Below are positions 16,887 through 25,151 of a stretch of 64,000 nucleotides of DNA, piece by piece. A program made the translations under genes and the position numbers. The notes below the pieces were generated by a model. The model saw nothing but the letters and a program-made list of their open reading frames with translations, had not been told where the DNA came from and did not search any database. Origin of the DNA: Pseudomonas veronii (lineage in GTDB: Bacteria; Pseudomonadota; Gammaproteobacteria; Pseudomonadales; Pseudomonadaceae); NCBI RefSeq assembly GCF_001439695.1, contig NZ_JYLL01000013.1:62001-126000 (forward strand). The letters are read 5' to 3'. The stretch's first letter is position 1; each line of letters starts with the position of its first letter.

Positions 16887-18074
16887 TCAGCGGATGTGGT
16901 CTGCGTAATGCTTCGGATTGAAGCGCGTGACGATCAGCAGCATCACCCCGATCACCGTCGCCAGCGACCACCATGCCCATTCGAAACTGCCCAATTGATC
17001 GCGGATCATCCCGGCGATCAGCGGCGACAGGCCGGCAATCAGGTAACCGATGCCTTGCACGAACGCCGTCAGGCTACCGGCGCGGCGCGGGTGGTCGAGG
17101 TGGTCGAGGGACAGGATCAAACTCATCGGGAACAGGCCGCCGATGCCCAGGCCGAGCAGGCAGGGCCACAGCAGGCTCAGGTGTTGGGGCGCGAGGATCA
17201 GGCCGCAGAACCCGAGGATGATCAGCACCAACAACACGGCCAACGCTCCGCGTTTATCCCGGCGGCGGTTGGCGAGGGCGGGGGTGACCAGGCCCGAGAT
17301 GACTTCCATCGCGGTGAGGAAACCCAGGAGCAAACCGGCATGCTGTTCGCTCCAGCCTTGTTCTACGTAGTACGGCGCCAGCCACGCCAGTACGCAGGTG
17401 TAGGAGGCTGTACCGAGGCCAAAAAAGATCGCCAGCAACCAGGCGCGGCCGTTGCCGAAAAATCCTTCCTGCTTGTCAGAACCTGCCTGGGGCAGAACCG
17501 GCAGCGCCGCACGCTGGGCGGACCAGCACACCAGGGCGAGCACGGCCAGCCCCGCCCAGATCGCCAGGCCGATGCGCCAGCTACCGGTCTGCACCAGTAC
17601 GAACGGGGAGAACGACGCCGCCAGCGCCGCGCCGCCCATGATCGCCGTGACGTACAAGCCCATGAACAATGAAACGTCAGCGCTGAAGCGCGACTTGATC
17701 AGCGCCGGCATCACCGCCTGGATCATCGCGATGCCGACCCCCGCAGCGATGGCGCTGACGATCAACTCCAGCGCCGAATCGAGGAACAACCGCGACAGCG
17801 TCGCCACGCCGATCACCAGCAGCGACACCGCAATGCTGCGATGTTCGCCGAAGCGCTTGGCCAGGCCCATGCCGAAAAACATCGCCAGGCCCATGGCCAT
17901 GACCGGCAACATGGTCAGCAGCGCCGCGCTGCTGAAACTCAACGGCACCTCGCCGCGAATCGACGCTAACAACGGCCCTACGGCCGCCATCGACGGGCGC
18001 AGGTTAAGCGCGACCAGCACGACGCTGATCATCAGCCATACGGCGGTGGTGGGTTTTGCGTGAACGTTTTCCAT
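16887..18074 (-). CDS. CynX/NimT-family MFS transporter
   Basis: A 395-residue 12-TM carrier. The ATG at 18074 has AAGGCAGG directly upstream and is preferred over a codon seven residues earlier. ALNLRPSMAAVGPLL in TM1 and GLGIGGLFPMSLIL are hallmarks of the cyanate/2-nitroimidazole transporter group. No cyanase or carbonic anhydrase gene is nearby, so cyanate is not supported as substrate; related carriers are often drug or small organic-anion exporters. It stands alone, with a CAGTTAACTG palindrome about 90 bp upstream. Confidence 0.88.
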   Translation of the reverse strand: MENVHAKPTTAVWLMISVVLVALNLRPSMAAVGPLLASIRGEVPLSFSSAALLTMLPVMAMGLAMFFGMGLAKRFGEHRSIAVSLLVIGVATLSRLFLDSALELIVSAIAAGVGIAMIQAVMPALIKSRFSADVSLFMGLYVTAIMGGAALAASFSPFVLVQTGSWRIGLAIWAGLAVLALVCWSAQRAALPVLPQAGSDKQEGFFGNGRAWLLAIFFGLGTASYTCVLAWLAPYYVEQGWSEQHAGLLLGFLTAMEVISGLVTPALANRRRDKRGALAVLLVLIILGFCGLILAPQHLSLLWPCLLGLGIGGLFPMSLILSLDHLDHPRRAGSLTAFVQGIGYLIAGLSPLIAGMIRDQLGSFEWAWWSLATVIGVMLLIVTRFNPKHYADHIR

Positions 18075-18162
18075 GGGCCTGCCTTGAGTGAACAAGGGCG
18101 AATCAGGCCACGGGCGGGGTAGTGGGGCAAATGAGAAAGTCGCAGGGGCTATCTAAAAAATG

Positions 18163-18172
18163 CAGTTAACTG
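18163..18172. promoter_or_regulatory. 10-bp palindrome upstream of the CynX-type gene
   Basis: CAGTTAACTG is a perfect palindrome in the AT-richer part of the 141-bp gap before the MFS gene at 18074. It is a possible operator, seen only once. Confidence 0.3.
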
Positions 18173-18215
18173 AAATACCGCACATTGGTCCACATTCCAT
18201 CGGGAGGCTGCGTCG

Positions 18216-19658
18216 TCAGTTAGACCGGATTACATGCTTGATCTCCTGAAACGTCGCCAGCCCCCAAGGGCCCAGTTCGCGGCCGATGCTGCTCTGCTTG
18301 TAACCGCCCCACGCCGTTTGCGGGAAGATCACCTGCGGCGCGTTGATCCACACCATGCCGGCCTGCAAGGCATTGGCCACGCGTTCGGCGGTTTCGTCGT
18401 TGCGGCTGACCACGCTGGCCACCAGGCCGAAATCGCTGTCGTTGGCCAGGGCGATGGCCTCGGCCTCCGTGGTAAAGCGTCGTACACACAGCACCGGGCC
18501 GAAGATTTCTTGCCGCCACAACGTGCTGTCCAGCGGCACGTCGGTGAACAGCGTGGGGCGAATGAAATAACCCTTCGCCAAGTGCGCCGGGCGCTCACCG
18601 CCGCACAGCAAGCGGGCACCGTCCTGCACGCCGCGCTGGATATGCGCCAACACCCGTTGGTACTGGGCGCGGTTGATCAACGCGCCCATTTCCACGTCGT
18701 CGGCAAATGGGTCGGCGACGCGAATCCCTTCAGCCCGCGCAGTTAAACGCTGTAGGAATTCATCCGCGAGACTGTCAGCCACCAGCACACGACTGGTCGC
18801 TGAACACATCTGCCCGGCGTTGAAAAAGCCACCTCCACAGGCCAGCTCAAGCGCCAGGTCGAGGTCGGCATCTTCCAGCACCAGCAGCGAGGATTTGCCC
18901 CCCAGTTCCAGGCTCACGCCCTTGACGGTTTCGGCGGCGCGTTGCATTACCTGCACGCCCACCGCATTGCTGCCGGTGAAGGAAATCTTCGCCACGCGAG
19001 GGTCCGCCGCCAGCGGGGCGCCCACGGCCAAGCCGGTGCCGCAGACCAGGTTGAACACCCCCGCCGGGAAGCCGGCCGCGGCGATGATCTGCGCCAGTTG
19101 CAACTCCGCCAGCGGCGTCACTTCCGACGGTTTGAGCACCACGCAACAGCCGGCGGCCAGCGCCGGGGCGAGTTTCCAGGCGGTGGTGACCATGGGGAAA
19201 TTCCACGGCACGATCAGCCCCACCACGCCGCTGGGCTCGCGGCGCAGGCGGGCGCTGAAGGCATCAGTGGGCAGCGCCACCGCGCGGTCTTGCTCTGCGT
19301 CCAGCGCCTCGGCGAGACCGGCGTAGTACTCGAAGGTGGCGATGACGTCGTCCACATCGATTCCCGCTTCGAACAACGGTTTGCCGCTGTTGCGCGACTG
19401 TATGTGCATCAACGGTTCGCGCTGCTCGCTCACGCCTTGAGCCACTTTGCGCAGCAGGGCGCCGCGCTCGCGGCCGGTGCTCTGCGACCAGCCGACACAC
19501 GCCGCGCTGGCGGCGTCGACCGCCTGGGTCACGGCGCGGGCATCGCCGACGCTGACCTGGGCGAGTATTTCCTCGGTGGCCGGGTTGATCACGTCCAACA
19601 CGTCATGGCCCGCACGCCACGCACCATTGATATACACACCGTTTACGACCGCACTCAT
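18216..19658 (-). CDS. Aldehyde dehydrogenase family protein
   Basis: A 480-residue NAD(P)-dependent aldehyde dehydrogenase with the catalytic Glu (SLELGGKS) and Cys (NAGQMCSATSR) and the PWNFP cofactor segment. AGGAGGT before the ATG at 19658 fixes the start, which overlaps the stop of the decarboxylase gene as ATGA. Sequence style is that of betaine/gamma-aminobutyraldehyde dehydrogenases. Coupled to an AruI-like decarboxylase, the natural role would be oxidation of 4-guanidinobutyraldehyde to 4-guanidinobutyrate in arginine transaminase catabolism, as KauB does in P. aeruginosa. This is inferred from context. Confidence 0.9.
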   Translation of the reverse strand: MSAVVNGVYINGAWRAGHDVLDVINPATEEILAQVSVGDARAVTQAVDAASAACVGWSQSTGRERGALLRKVAQGVSEQREPLMHIQSRNSGKPLFEAGIDVDDVIATFEYYAGLAEALDAEQDRAVALPTDAFSARLRREPSGVVGLIVPWNFPMVTTAWKLAPALAAGCCVVLKPSEVTPLAELQLAQIIAAAGFPAGVFNLVCGTGLAVGAPLAADPRVAKISFTGSNAVGVQVMQRAAETVKGVSLELGGKSSLLVLEDADLDLALELACGGGFFNAGQMCSATSRVLVADSLADEFLQRLTARAEGIRVADPFADDVEMGALINRAQYQRVLAHIQRGVQDGARLLCGGERPAHLAKGYFIRPTLFTDVPLDSTLWRQEIFGPVLCVRRFTTEAEAIALANDSDFGLVASVVSRNDETAERVANALQAGMVWINAPQVIFPQTAWGGYKQSSIGRELGPWGLATFQEIKHVIRSN

Positions 19659-21280
19659 ACCGCTACCTCCTGCATCCAACGTTCTTGGTCGATTTCAATC
19701 AGCGTCGGCCCCTGGCGATCCGCGGCGGCACGCAAGGCCACGCGCAGTGCGTCCAGGCCCTGGATGCGTTCGGCGGCGCAACCGAGGGCCGTGGCCACGC
19801 CGATGAAGTCCGGCGTGTAAATGTCGACGCCGACCGGTTCGATGGCCCGGTTGACCATGTACTTCTTGATCTCCTCGTAGCCCTGGTTATTCCACAGCAG
19901 CACGATGATCGGCGTGCGCGCCTCCACGGCGCTGGCCAGTTCCGGCAGGGTGAATTGCAGCCCGCCGTCGCCGATCAGGCACACCACCGGCTGGCCATCG
20001 CCACGCCCCAACCAGGCACCGATGGCCGCGGGCAGGGCATAACCCAGGGTGCCGTAGCCGGTGGACGCGTTGAACCAGCGGCGCGGGTGGTCAAGGTTCA
20101 GGGTCAGGTTGCCGCTGTACACCGGCTGTGTGGAGTCGCCCACCAGCACCGCGCCGGGCAGTTCCTCCAGCACGGTGTGGAGCATGCGGGTTTGCGCGCG
20201 GGTGGCGGCGTCCCAGGTCGGCGTCAATTCGGCCCACAGGCGGGCGACGCGCTGGGCGCCCCAGGCACTGTGGCGAGGTGCCAGCGGTTGGCGCTGGAGT
20301 TCGGCGAGCAAGGCGTCGGCGGCGATCTGCGCGTCGGCCACCAAGGCCAGCTCGGGCGGGTAATTGCGCACGGTCTGGTCGGGGTCGATATCGATGCGCA
20401 GCAGTGCGCCGGGAATCTCGAAACCGCCGGCGAAGGTCACGTCGTAGTCGGTCTCCGCCAGCTCTGTGCCGATCGCCAGCACCACATCGGCTTCGGCGAC
20501 CAGGGCGCGGGTGGCGAGCAGGGACTGGGTCGAGCCGATCAGCAGCGGGTGGGCCGCGGGCAGCAGGCCTTTGGCGTTGATGGTCAGCGCCACGGGGGCG
20601 CCGAGGGTTTCGGCCAGGCGGGTCAACGCCGCGGCGGCCTCGATGGCGCCGCCGCCGGCCAGGATCAGCGGGCGTTGGGCGGCGGCGAGCCGTTGGCTCA
20701 TCTGTGCGACCGCCACTGGCGCCGCACCGGCACGCGCCACGCTGATGGGGGAGGTGCCGAGCAACGCATCGGCGTTTTCCACCAGCACATCCAGCGGGAT
20801 TTCGATGTGTACCGGGCGCGGGCGCCCTGCCTGGAACAGTGCAAACGCCCGCGCCAGCACGCCGGGCAATTCTGCTGCCGACATCACAGTGTGGGAGAAC
20901 GCCGCCACGCCGGCGACCAGCGCGCTTTGGTTCGGCAGTTCATGCAACTTGCCGCGCCCGCCGCCCAGCTGGCTGCGCGCCTGCACGCTGGAGATCACCA
21001 GCATCGGGATCGAGTCGGCATAGGCCTGGCCCATGGCCGTGGTGATGTTGGTCATGCCGGGGCCGGTGATGATCAAACACACGCCGGGCTTGCCGCTGGT
21101 GCGCGCATAGCCATCGGCCATAAAACCCGCGCCCTGTTCGTGGCGCGGGGTGACGTGGAGGATGTTCGAGCGCGCCAGGCCGCGATACAACTCCACGGTG
21201 TGGACGCCAGGAATACCAAACACCTGGTCCACGCCGTAGCTTTCCAGGAGCTTGACCAATACTTCGCCGCAGGTCGCCAT
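19655..21280 (-). CDS. ThDP-dependent decarboxylase, AruI-like (5-guanidino-2-oxopentanoate decarboxylase)
   Basis: A 541-residue member of the acetolactate synthase/benzoylformate decarboxylase superfamily. The ThDP-activating Glu is in PRHEQGAGFMADGYAR, and the pyrophosphate/Mg motif is GDGGLQF ... NNQGYEE. The length and the ending lack an FAD-requiring ALS-type tail. The pattern (VFGIPGVHTVELYRGL) fits AruI, which decarboxylates the 2-keto acid of arginine. Translational coupling to an aldehyde dehydrogenase supports a decarboxylase rather than an acetolactate synthase. The arginine:pyruvate transaminase gene (aruH) is not in the window. Confidence 0.8.
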   Translation of the reverse strand: MATCGEVLVKLLESYGVDQVFGIPGVHTVELYRGLARSNILHVTPRHEQGAGFMADGYARTSGKPGVCLIITGPGMTNITTAMGQAYADSIPMLVISSVQARSQLGGGRGKLHELPNQSALVAGVAAFSHTVMSAAELPGVLARAFALFQAGRPRPVHIEIPLDVLVENADALLGTSPISVARAGAAPVAVAQMSQRLAAAQRPLILAGGGAIEAAAALTRLAETLGAPVALTINAKGLLPAAHPLLIGSTQSLLATRALVAEADVVLAIGTELAETDYDVTFAGGFEIPGALLRIDIDPDQTVRNYPPELALVADAQIAADALLAELQRQPLAPRHSAWGAQRVARLWAELTPTWDAATRAQTRMLHTVLEELPGAVLVGDSTQPVYSGNLTLNLDHPRRWFNASTGYGTLGYALPAAIGAWLGRGDGQPVVCLIGDGGLQFTLPELASAVEARTPIIVLLWNNQGYEEIKKYMVNRAIEPVGVDIYTPDFIGVATALGCAAERIQGLDALRVALRAAADRQGPTLIEIDQERWMQEVAV

Positions 21281-21391
21281 ACATGTCGCTCTCAGGTTGA
21301 GGTGAGGCGGTATTGGACCGGCTGGCCCGTAGCGGCAACAATCGATAAAAAGTCATACTAGCCATGTCCTCACGTCATGGCTGCTTGCCCT

Positions 21392-22264
21392 ATGAAACGC
21401 CTCCCGCCGCTGCCCGCGCTGCACACCTTTTGGGTCACCGCCCAGTGCTGCAACTTCACCCACGCTGCCGCGCAGTTGCACATCACCCAAGGCGCGGTGA
21501 GCCGGCAGATCGCCGGGCTGGAAAGCCATTTGGGCTATGCCTTGTTCCAGCGCCAGGCACGGGGCCTGAGCCTGACCGAAGAAGGCCGCGAGTGGTCGCT
21601 GCGGGTGCAGCAGGTCTTCGGCCTGATCGGTGACGCGCTGGAGCAGATCGGCCGCCGCCGCGACACCTTGCAGCTCAAGGCCTCCACCTGCGTGATGCGC
21701 TGGCTGCTGCCGCGCTTGATGCAATGGCAGCGGGAGCGCCCGGATGTGCCGGTGGAGCTGACCACGACCGTGGCCTACACCGTGGACTTTCGTCGCGAGC
21801 AATTCGATGCCGCGGTGATCTATGCGCCCAGCGCCGAACAGTCGGCCGAGGCTCGGCATCTGTTCGACGAACACCTCACCCCGGTGTGCGCGCCGGCCTT
21901 GCTGGGCGCGTTGAATACGCCAGCGGACCTGCAGCAACAGGTGCTGCTGCACCCCACGCGGGACGAGCGGGACTGGGCGTTATGGCTGAACGCGGCGAAG
22001 ACGCGCTTGAGCAATGTGAGCCAGGGCCATCATTTCGAGACGCTGGATCTGGCCATGACAGTGGCGTCCCAGGGTTCAGGCGTGGCGATTGGCGACAGCG
22101 CGTTGATTGGCGAGGATGTGAGCGCGGGGCGCTTGGTGACGCCGTTTGAATTGCGGGTGCCGACGGGGATGGGCTATTACCTGGTGTATCCGCCGGGGAC
22201 AAAGCCGTCCGCCGGGCTTGACGCGTTGATGGAGTGGTTGGTTAACCAGGCGCAACAGGCGTAA
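21392..22264 (+). CDS. LysR-type transcriptional regulator (GcvA-like)
   Basis: A 290-residue regulator of the GcvA type (RLPPLPALHTFWVTAQCCNFTHAAAQLHITQGAVSRQIAGLE), with a C-terminal co-inducer domain from about 90. ATG 21392 matches the family start; ATG 21377 in the same frame is an alternative, and neither has a clear Shine-Dalgarno. It is divergent from the AruI-aldehyde dehydrogenase pair with a 111-bp gap, the standard layout for a LysR activator and its target operon. Confidence 0.9.
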   Translation: MKRLPPLPALHTFWVTAQCCNFTHAAAQLHITQGAVSRQIAGLESHLGYALFQRQARGLSLTEEGREWSLRVQQVFGLIGDALEQIGRRRDTLQLKASTCVMRWLLPRLMQWQRERPDVPVELTTTVAYTVDFRREQFDAAVIYAPSAEQSAEARHLFDEHLTPVCAPALLGALNTPADLQQQVLLHPTRDERDWALWLNAAKTRLSNVSQGHHFETLDLAMTVASQGSGVAIGDSALIGEDVSAGRLVTPFELRVPTGMGYYLVYPPGTKPSAGLDALMEWLVNQAQQA

Positions 22265-22277
22265 CGCTGAAGATCCA

Positions 22278-22309
22278 CCTGTGGGAACCGGCAAGCCAGC
22301 TCCCACAGG
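22278..22309. repeat. REP-like inverted repeat
   Basis: CCTGTGGGA (22278-22286) and TCCCACAGG (22301-22309) enclose an imperfect GGCAAGCC core. It lies between the convergent LysR and NAD(P)-binding genes and could also act as a bidirectional terminator-like hairpin. Confidence 0.6.
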
Positions 22310-22323
22310 TTGATCGTGTCGGC

Positions 22324-22938
22324 TCAGTAGCCGACGGTGAAACGCTGGCGCGAATGCTTCGCTGTTTCCACTTCATCGATCATCGCGATGGCGAAGTCGG
22401 CGAAGCTGATCCAGCTGCGGCCTTCGCGGCTCACCAGCAAATCATCCTGGCCCAGGCGGAAGGTGCCGGTGCGCTCGGTTTCAACGAATTCGGCCGATGG
22501 CGACAGGAAGGTCCAATCCAGTTCCTGCTCCTGACGCAACGCCTCGAGGAACGTCGCGCCGGCACTGGCTTCAGCCTTGTACGCCTCTGGGAAACCCTCG
22601 CTGTCGATCACCCGAGTGCCGCCCGGCAGCAGCAGCGAACCCGCGCCGCCCACCACCAGCAGGCGTTTGACCCCGGCTTTTTTCACCGGGCCGATCACCG
22701 CGCTGGCGGGCAGGGTGGCGAAATGCGCCGCGCTGATCACCACATCGCTGCCGCTGATGGCCTGTTGCAAGGCCTCGGCATCCAGCGCATCGACCTGTTT
22801 GACGCTGACGCCAGGACGCACGGCGAGCTTGTCAGTGTTGCGCGCGATGGCGGTGACGCTGTGCCCGCGTCGCAGCGCTTCTTCCAGCAGTTGGCTACCG
22901 GCGCGGCCGGTGGCCCCAATGATTGCGATCTTGCTCAT
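22324..22938 (-). CDS. NAD(P)-binding protein, NmrA/atypical SDR family
   Basis: A 204-residue Rossmann protein with GATGRAGSQ (8-16) for dinucleotide binding, no classical YxxxK active site, and the C-terminal ISFADFAIAMIDEVE segment found in YwnB/BVR-B-like NAD(P)H-binding proteins. It may act as a small flavin/quinone reductase or a redox-sensing protein. It lies 34 bp downstream of the secreted MBL-fold gene on the same strand, so the two probably share a transcript controlled by the divergent LysR at 23945. Confidence 0.85.
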   Translation of the reverse strand: MSKIAIIGATGRAGSQLLEEALRRGHSVTAIARNTDKLAVRPGVSVKQVDALDAEALQQAISGSDVVISAAHFATLPASAVIGPVKKAGVKRLLVVGGAGSLLLPGGTRVIDSEGFPEAYKAEASAGATFLEALRQEQELDWTFLSPSAEFVETERTGTFRLGQDDLLVSREGRSWISFADFAIAMIDEVETAKHSRQRFTVGY

Positions 22939-22972
22939 GACATTCTCCAGTACGGTTAAGGTTTGAAACGCT

Positions 22973-23839
22973 TCACCACTTCATTTCGCCCTTGGCGACT
23001 TTGGCGCTCAGTTCCAGCGAACTTTCGTCGGCGAGGGTCGGGTAACGCTTTTTCATCGCCGCGATCAGGGCGGCGGAGTCCTTGGCCTTGGCGGCTTCTT
23101 CGTCAAAGGCCTGGATGTAGTCGGCGGTAAAGGCCACGGATTGCAGCGACGGGTTGCCGAGGAAATGCCCCGGAACCACCGTGCGCGGCTGCAGTTCGGC
23201 GATGCGTTGCAGGGTAGCCAGCCAGTCTTTGTGGGACTGCGCGCTCTGAGTATCGGCCATCCACAGGTGGATGTTGTCGGCGACGACCACACCGCCGACC
23301 ACGGCCTTGATCGACGGCACCCACACAAAGCTGCGTTCCGGCTGCGGGCCGTCGAGGCCGATCACTTCCAGCGGTTGCCCTTCAAGCGTCAGGCGGTGGC
23401 CGTCGAGCACCTGCGGCACGATGGTTTTGCCTGGCTTGTCGGCGCCCATTTTCGGGCCCCAGAACGCCAGTTTGCCGGCGACGGTGGCGTTGATGTGGTC
23501 GACCACCGCTTGCGGGGCCAGCACCTTGGCGTCGGGGAATGCGGCGGTCAGGGTGTCGAGGCCGAAGTAGTAGTCCGGGTCGCCGTGGCTGATGTAGATG
23601 GTCGTCAGGTGTTTGCCGCTGGCGCGGATCTTCTGCACCAGGTGTTCGGCCTGGCTTTTGCCGAACTGTGCGTCGACCAGGATCGCGTCTTTCGCGCCGC
23701 TGACCAGCACCGAACTGACCGGGAAGATCGCGGCCTCGCCGGGGTTGTACACGTCGAGGGTCAGCTCGGCGGCGGCCGCCTGGGCGGCGAAGGCCAGGGC
23801 GGCGGTCGCCAGGGTCAGGCGCTTGAGGGTGGACAACAT
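22973..23839 (-). CDS. Secreted metallo-beta-lactamase-fold protein with altered metal motif
   Basis: A 288-residue protein with a signal peptide of about 24 residues (MLSTLKR ... AQAAAA), so periplasmic. The MBL core is clear: LVDAQFG (beta-strand Asp), IYISHGDPDYYFG in the metal-motif position, GVVVADNIH and VVPGHFLG. The usual HxHxDH is HxDxDY here, so two of four motif ligands are changed, while the later Asp and His remain. GGAG precedes the ATG at 23839. It may bind one metal or have a changed chemistry. The long open frame running back to 24586 is an artefact of antisense codon bias. Confidence 0.85.
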   Translation of the reverse strand: MLSTLKRLTLATAALAFAAQAAAAELTLDVYNPGEAAIFPVSSVLVSGAKDAILVDAQFGKSQAEHLVQKIRASGKHLTTIYISHGDPDYYFGLDTLTAAFPDAKVLAPQAVVDHINATVAGKLAFWGPKMGADKPGKTIVPQVLDGHRLTLEGQPLEVIGLDGPQPERSFVWVPSIKAVVGGVVVADNIHLWMADTQSAQSHKDWLATLQRIAELQPRTVVPGHFLGNPSLQSVAFTADYIQAFDEEAAKAKDSAALIAAMKKRYPTLADESSLELSAKVAKGEMKW

Positions 23840-23944
23840 CGGGCAACTCCGGCAATCGGTAAGGGATGCACAGAGCTTAGTTGCACCAAACACAACAAAA
23901 AATGCGATGCTGGGACATAGTTTGTTTCTAAAATCGGGCAGATC

Positions 23945-24850
23945 ATGGATCGTCTTCAAGCAATGCGCGTGTTTGTGACGGTGGTGGATCTGGGCAGCCA
24001 GTCCGCCGCCGCCGACCATCTGGACCTGTCGCGCCCGGTGGTCTCGCGCTACCTGGCCGAGCTGGAAGACTGGGTCGGCGCGCGCTTGCTGCATCGCACC
24101 ACGCGCAAACTCAGCCTGACGGCTGCCGGCGGGGAAACCCTGCCACGTTGCCGGCAATTGCTGGAGCTGTGCGGCGACATGCAGGCCGCCGTCAGCGAAC
24201 CGGATGACGCGCCCCGTGGCCTGCTGCGCCTGAGTGTCAGCACCTCGTTCGGCCAGGCGCAGTTGGCCGAGGCCATCGCCGAATACGTCAGGCGCTACCC
24301 CTTGGTGACGGTCGACCTGCAGATGCTCGATCGCACGGTCAACCTGGTGGATGAGCGCATCGACCTGGCCATCCGCACCAGCAACGACCTGGACCCCAAC
24401 CTGATCGCGCGGCGCCTGACGGTCTGTCGCTCGGTGGTGTGCGCGACCCCGGCCTACCTGCTTGAGCATCCGGCGCCGCAAAAGGTCGAAGACCTGGCGC
24501 GGCACAACTGCCTGACCCACTCGTACTTCGGCAAAAGCCTGTGGCATTTCGAGGAAGGCGGCGAACACGTTTCGGTGCCGGTCCACGGCAATATCACCGC
24601 CAACGAAGCCAGCACGCTGTTACGCGTGACGCTCGCCGGGGCGGGGGTGGCGATGTTGCCCAGTTATCAGGCCGGCGAGCACATCCGCCGTGGCGAACTG
24701 GTGCGCCTGTTGCCCGCGGCCGAACCGCGGCAGATGAACATCTACGCGGTGTACGCGTCGCGCAAACACATGCCGTCGGCGCTGCGTAGCCTCCTGGATT
24801 TCCTGGTGCTGAGGTTTCCGGAAACGCCGGAGTGGGACCGGGGCCTGTGA
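23945..24850 (+). CDS. LysR-type transcriptional regulator
   Basis: A 301-residue regulator of the CrgA/DmlR-like group: HTH in MDRLQAMRVFVTVVDLGSQSAAADHLDLSRPVVSRYLAELE and an effector domain with SVSTSFGQAQLAEAI and AGAGVAMLPSYQAGE. It is divergent from the MBL-fold gene with a 105-bp AT-rich gap, so it likely controls the 23839-22324 pair and itself. The start ATG matches the family N-terminus. Confidence 0.92.
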   Translation: MDRLQAMRVFVTVVDLGSQSAAADHLDLSRPVVSRYLAELEDWVGARLLHRTTRKLSLTAAGGETLPRCRQLLELCGDMQAAVSEPDDAPRGLLRLSVSTSFGQAQLAEAIAEYVRRYPLVTVDLQMLDRTVNLVDERIDLAIRTSNDLDPNLIARRLTVCRSVVCATPAYLLEHPAPQKVEDLARHNCLTHSYFGKSLWHFEEGGEHVSVPVHGNITANEASTLLRVTLAGAGVAMLPSYQAGEHIRRGELVRLLPAAEPRQMNIYAVYASRKHMPSALRSLLDFLVLRFPETPEWDRGL

Positions 24851-24949
24851 CCCGACATACAGATGTTGAATGGCGTCCAATAATGGCAACTCGCCCTGGC
24901 TGACCTATGCTTTAAACAGCACCGAGTAGGTCCTTCAGAGGTCTGTGCC

Positions 24950-25126
24950 ATGACCGTCAAAACCAGAAAGTACCTGAAAATTTTCATCCTTTGCGCCTTG
25001 GTCAGCGCGCTGTACGGCACCGCCGCCTATCGCGTCGAGCAGACCCGCATGCAGCCGAGCTTTGCGATCAGTTGCCATCAGGATCAATGCATTCCGCGCA
25101 CCGGCAGTTTCAGCGCGTTGCGCTAA
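24950..25126 (+). CDS. Small membrane-anchored protein, 58 residues
   Basis: ATG 24950 has AGAGG 8 bases upstream. The protein starts MTVKTRKYLK, then a hydrophobic segment (about 11-27, IFILCALVSALYGTAAY) and a polar tail of about 30 residues with two Cys five residues apart (CHQDQC). It is predicted as a type II membrane or secreted microprotein with the tail in the periplasm, where the two Cys could form a disulfide. The stop TAA lies 25 bp before the end of the convergent pobR. No family is recognised. Confidence 0.6.
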   Translation: MTVKTRKYLKIFILCALVSALYGTAAYRVEQTRMQPSFAISCHQDQCIPRTGSFSALR

Positions 25127-25151
25127 TGGCCAACCAAGGACGATCCCGCGT

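Noticed and set aside
16887-18074. Cyanate utilisation locus
   Set aside because: CynX-type carrier only; no cyanase, carbonic anhydrase or CynR-linked arrangement nearby.
22973-24586. 537-codon frame extending the MBL-fold protein
   Set aside because: The extension is antisense to the LysR gene; the ATG at 23839 has a ribosome site and a signal peptide.
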